Shown here one piece after another: positions 5,647 through 5,925 of a stretch of DNA of 5,925 bases. The translations under genes and the position numbers were made by a program. The notes beneath the pieces were generated by a model. That model had not been told where the DNA came from. It did not search any database and was given only the letters and a program-made list of their open reading frames with translations. Origin of the DNA: Cyanobacteria bacterium HKST-UBA02 (GTDB lineage: Bacteria; Cyanobacteriota; Vampirovibrionia; Obscuribacterales; Obscuribacteraceae); contig JAGQHH010000644.1 in the NCBI GenBank assembly GCA_020431945.1, positions 1 to 5,925 of the forward strand, given 5' to 3'. Every line of letters begins with the position of its first letter. The stretch's first letter is position 1.

Positions 5647-5925
5647 TCAGGCTTTCTTGCCCTTCTTGGTCTTTTTCTTGGTGTTCTTACTGGCGCTTTT
5701 GGTACTGGTGGCGGTGGCGGAATCAGGCTTGTCGGATCCATTTCCTTCGGACTCGGCTCCGTTCTCCTCGTCGTTGTTCTCGTTGGCGGACGTCTGAGGC
5801 TCGCCCGGGGATTCTTCGGCGCTCTCGGTGGATTCTGCCGCTGTGTCTGTATCGGCATCTTCTCGAGTTTCTTTGGGTGTGTCTTTCGATGTTTCTTTCG
5901 AAGATTCTTGCGAGGCTTCGTTCGA
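5647..5925 (-). CDS. C-terminal disordered tail of an unidentified protein (partial)
   Basis: The - strand frame starting at the very last base of the window stays open for 92 codons and ends at a TGA (5647-5649). The start lies beyond the right edge. No internal ATG exists in this frame, so a simple start-to-stop search misses it. The visible residues are low in complexity: a Ser/Thr/Glu/Lys-mixed part with repeated SSKET and SKDTPKET-like steps (1-20), an acidic part dominated by Glu, Asp, Ser and Asn (21-66), a Ser/Thr/Ala linker, and a lysine block ending KKKTKKGKKA. Such biased composition, with almost no hydrophobic residues, is typical of a disordered tail on a larger protein, possibly nucleic-acid or ribosome binding given the Lys end. 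The fold and function cannot be known from this piece. It ends 38 bases before the PfpI-family gene, consistent with an operon. Confidence 0.75.
   Translation of the reverse strand, partial: SNEASQESSKETSKDTPKETREDADTDTAAESTESAEESPGEPQTSANENNDEENGAESEGNGSDKPDSATATSTKSASKNTKKKTKKGKKA

Noticed and set aside
5207..5797. 196-codon + strand open frame
   Set aside because: It is antisense to the PfpI-family gene and to the acidic/lysine tail frame; its sequence resembles no protein family and it has no convincing start context.
5565..5858. 97-codon - strand frame rich in Pro and Arg
   Set aside because: It overlaps the start of the PfpI-family gene and the better-supported Ser/Glu/Lys tail frame. 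Its Pro/Arg composition is the out-of-frame reading of those codons.

Overview
The window is a compact bacterial segment of moderately high GC. It carries the 3' end of a copper-transport ATPase on the + strand, then a run of genes all on the - strand: a large signalling kinase, a tiny membrane protein, a two-gene phosphorelay/diguanylate-cyclase module, a DJ-1/PfpI-family protein, and the disordered tail of a gene that enters from the right edge. There is no mobile element, CRISPR array, rRNA or convincing tRNA. A Hanks-type kinase fused through one membrane helix to leucine-rich repeats, next to multi-domain response-regulator proteins, is a style common in Planctomycetes and in non-photosynthetic Cyanobacteria (Melainabacteria/Obscuribacterales). 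I lean weakly to the latter, but the sequence alone does not settle it.

Layout, left to right. 1-350 (+) is the C-terminus of a Cu(I) P1B-type ATPase. It converges, with only 9 bases between stop codons, on 360-2267 (-), a Ser/Thr kinase - transmembrane helix - LRR receptor. Between this kinase and the next gene is a strong hairpin (2328-2364) and a possible kinase promoter. 2378-2584 (-) encodes a 68-residue two-helix membrane protein with a good ribosome binding site. Immediately upstream of it sits a near-ideal 15-bp bidirectional terminator hairpin (2608-2648), preceded by a second long hairpin (2655-2690) within about 300 bases without a gene. 2883-4547 (-) encodes an Hpt - degenerate receiver - canonical receiver - GGDEF protein. 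23 bases upstream of it lies a stand-alone CheY-like receiver (4571-4921, -), so the two look like one operon. 5081-5608 (-) is a PfpI/YhbO-like protein, and 5647-5925 (-) is the 92-residue C-terminal tail of an unidentified protein.

The two signalling loci share a theme, phosphorylation-based sensing. The CheY/Hpt-REC-REC-GGDEF pair has phospho-acceptor modules and a probable c-di-GMP output but no histidine kinase in the window, so the kinase must be elsewhere. The LRR kinase is an independent transmembrane sensor. The least explained part is 2585-2882: a hairpin-rich stretch ending in a terminator placed just before the ribosome binding site of the small membrane protein. It could be a 3' UTR, a small RNA, or a transcription-attenuation leader.
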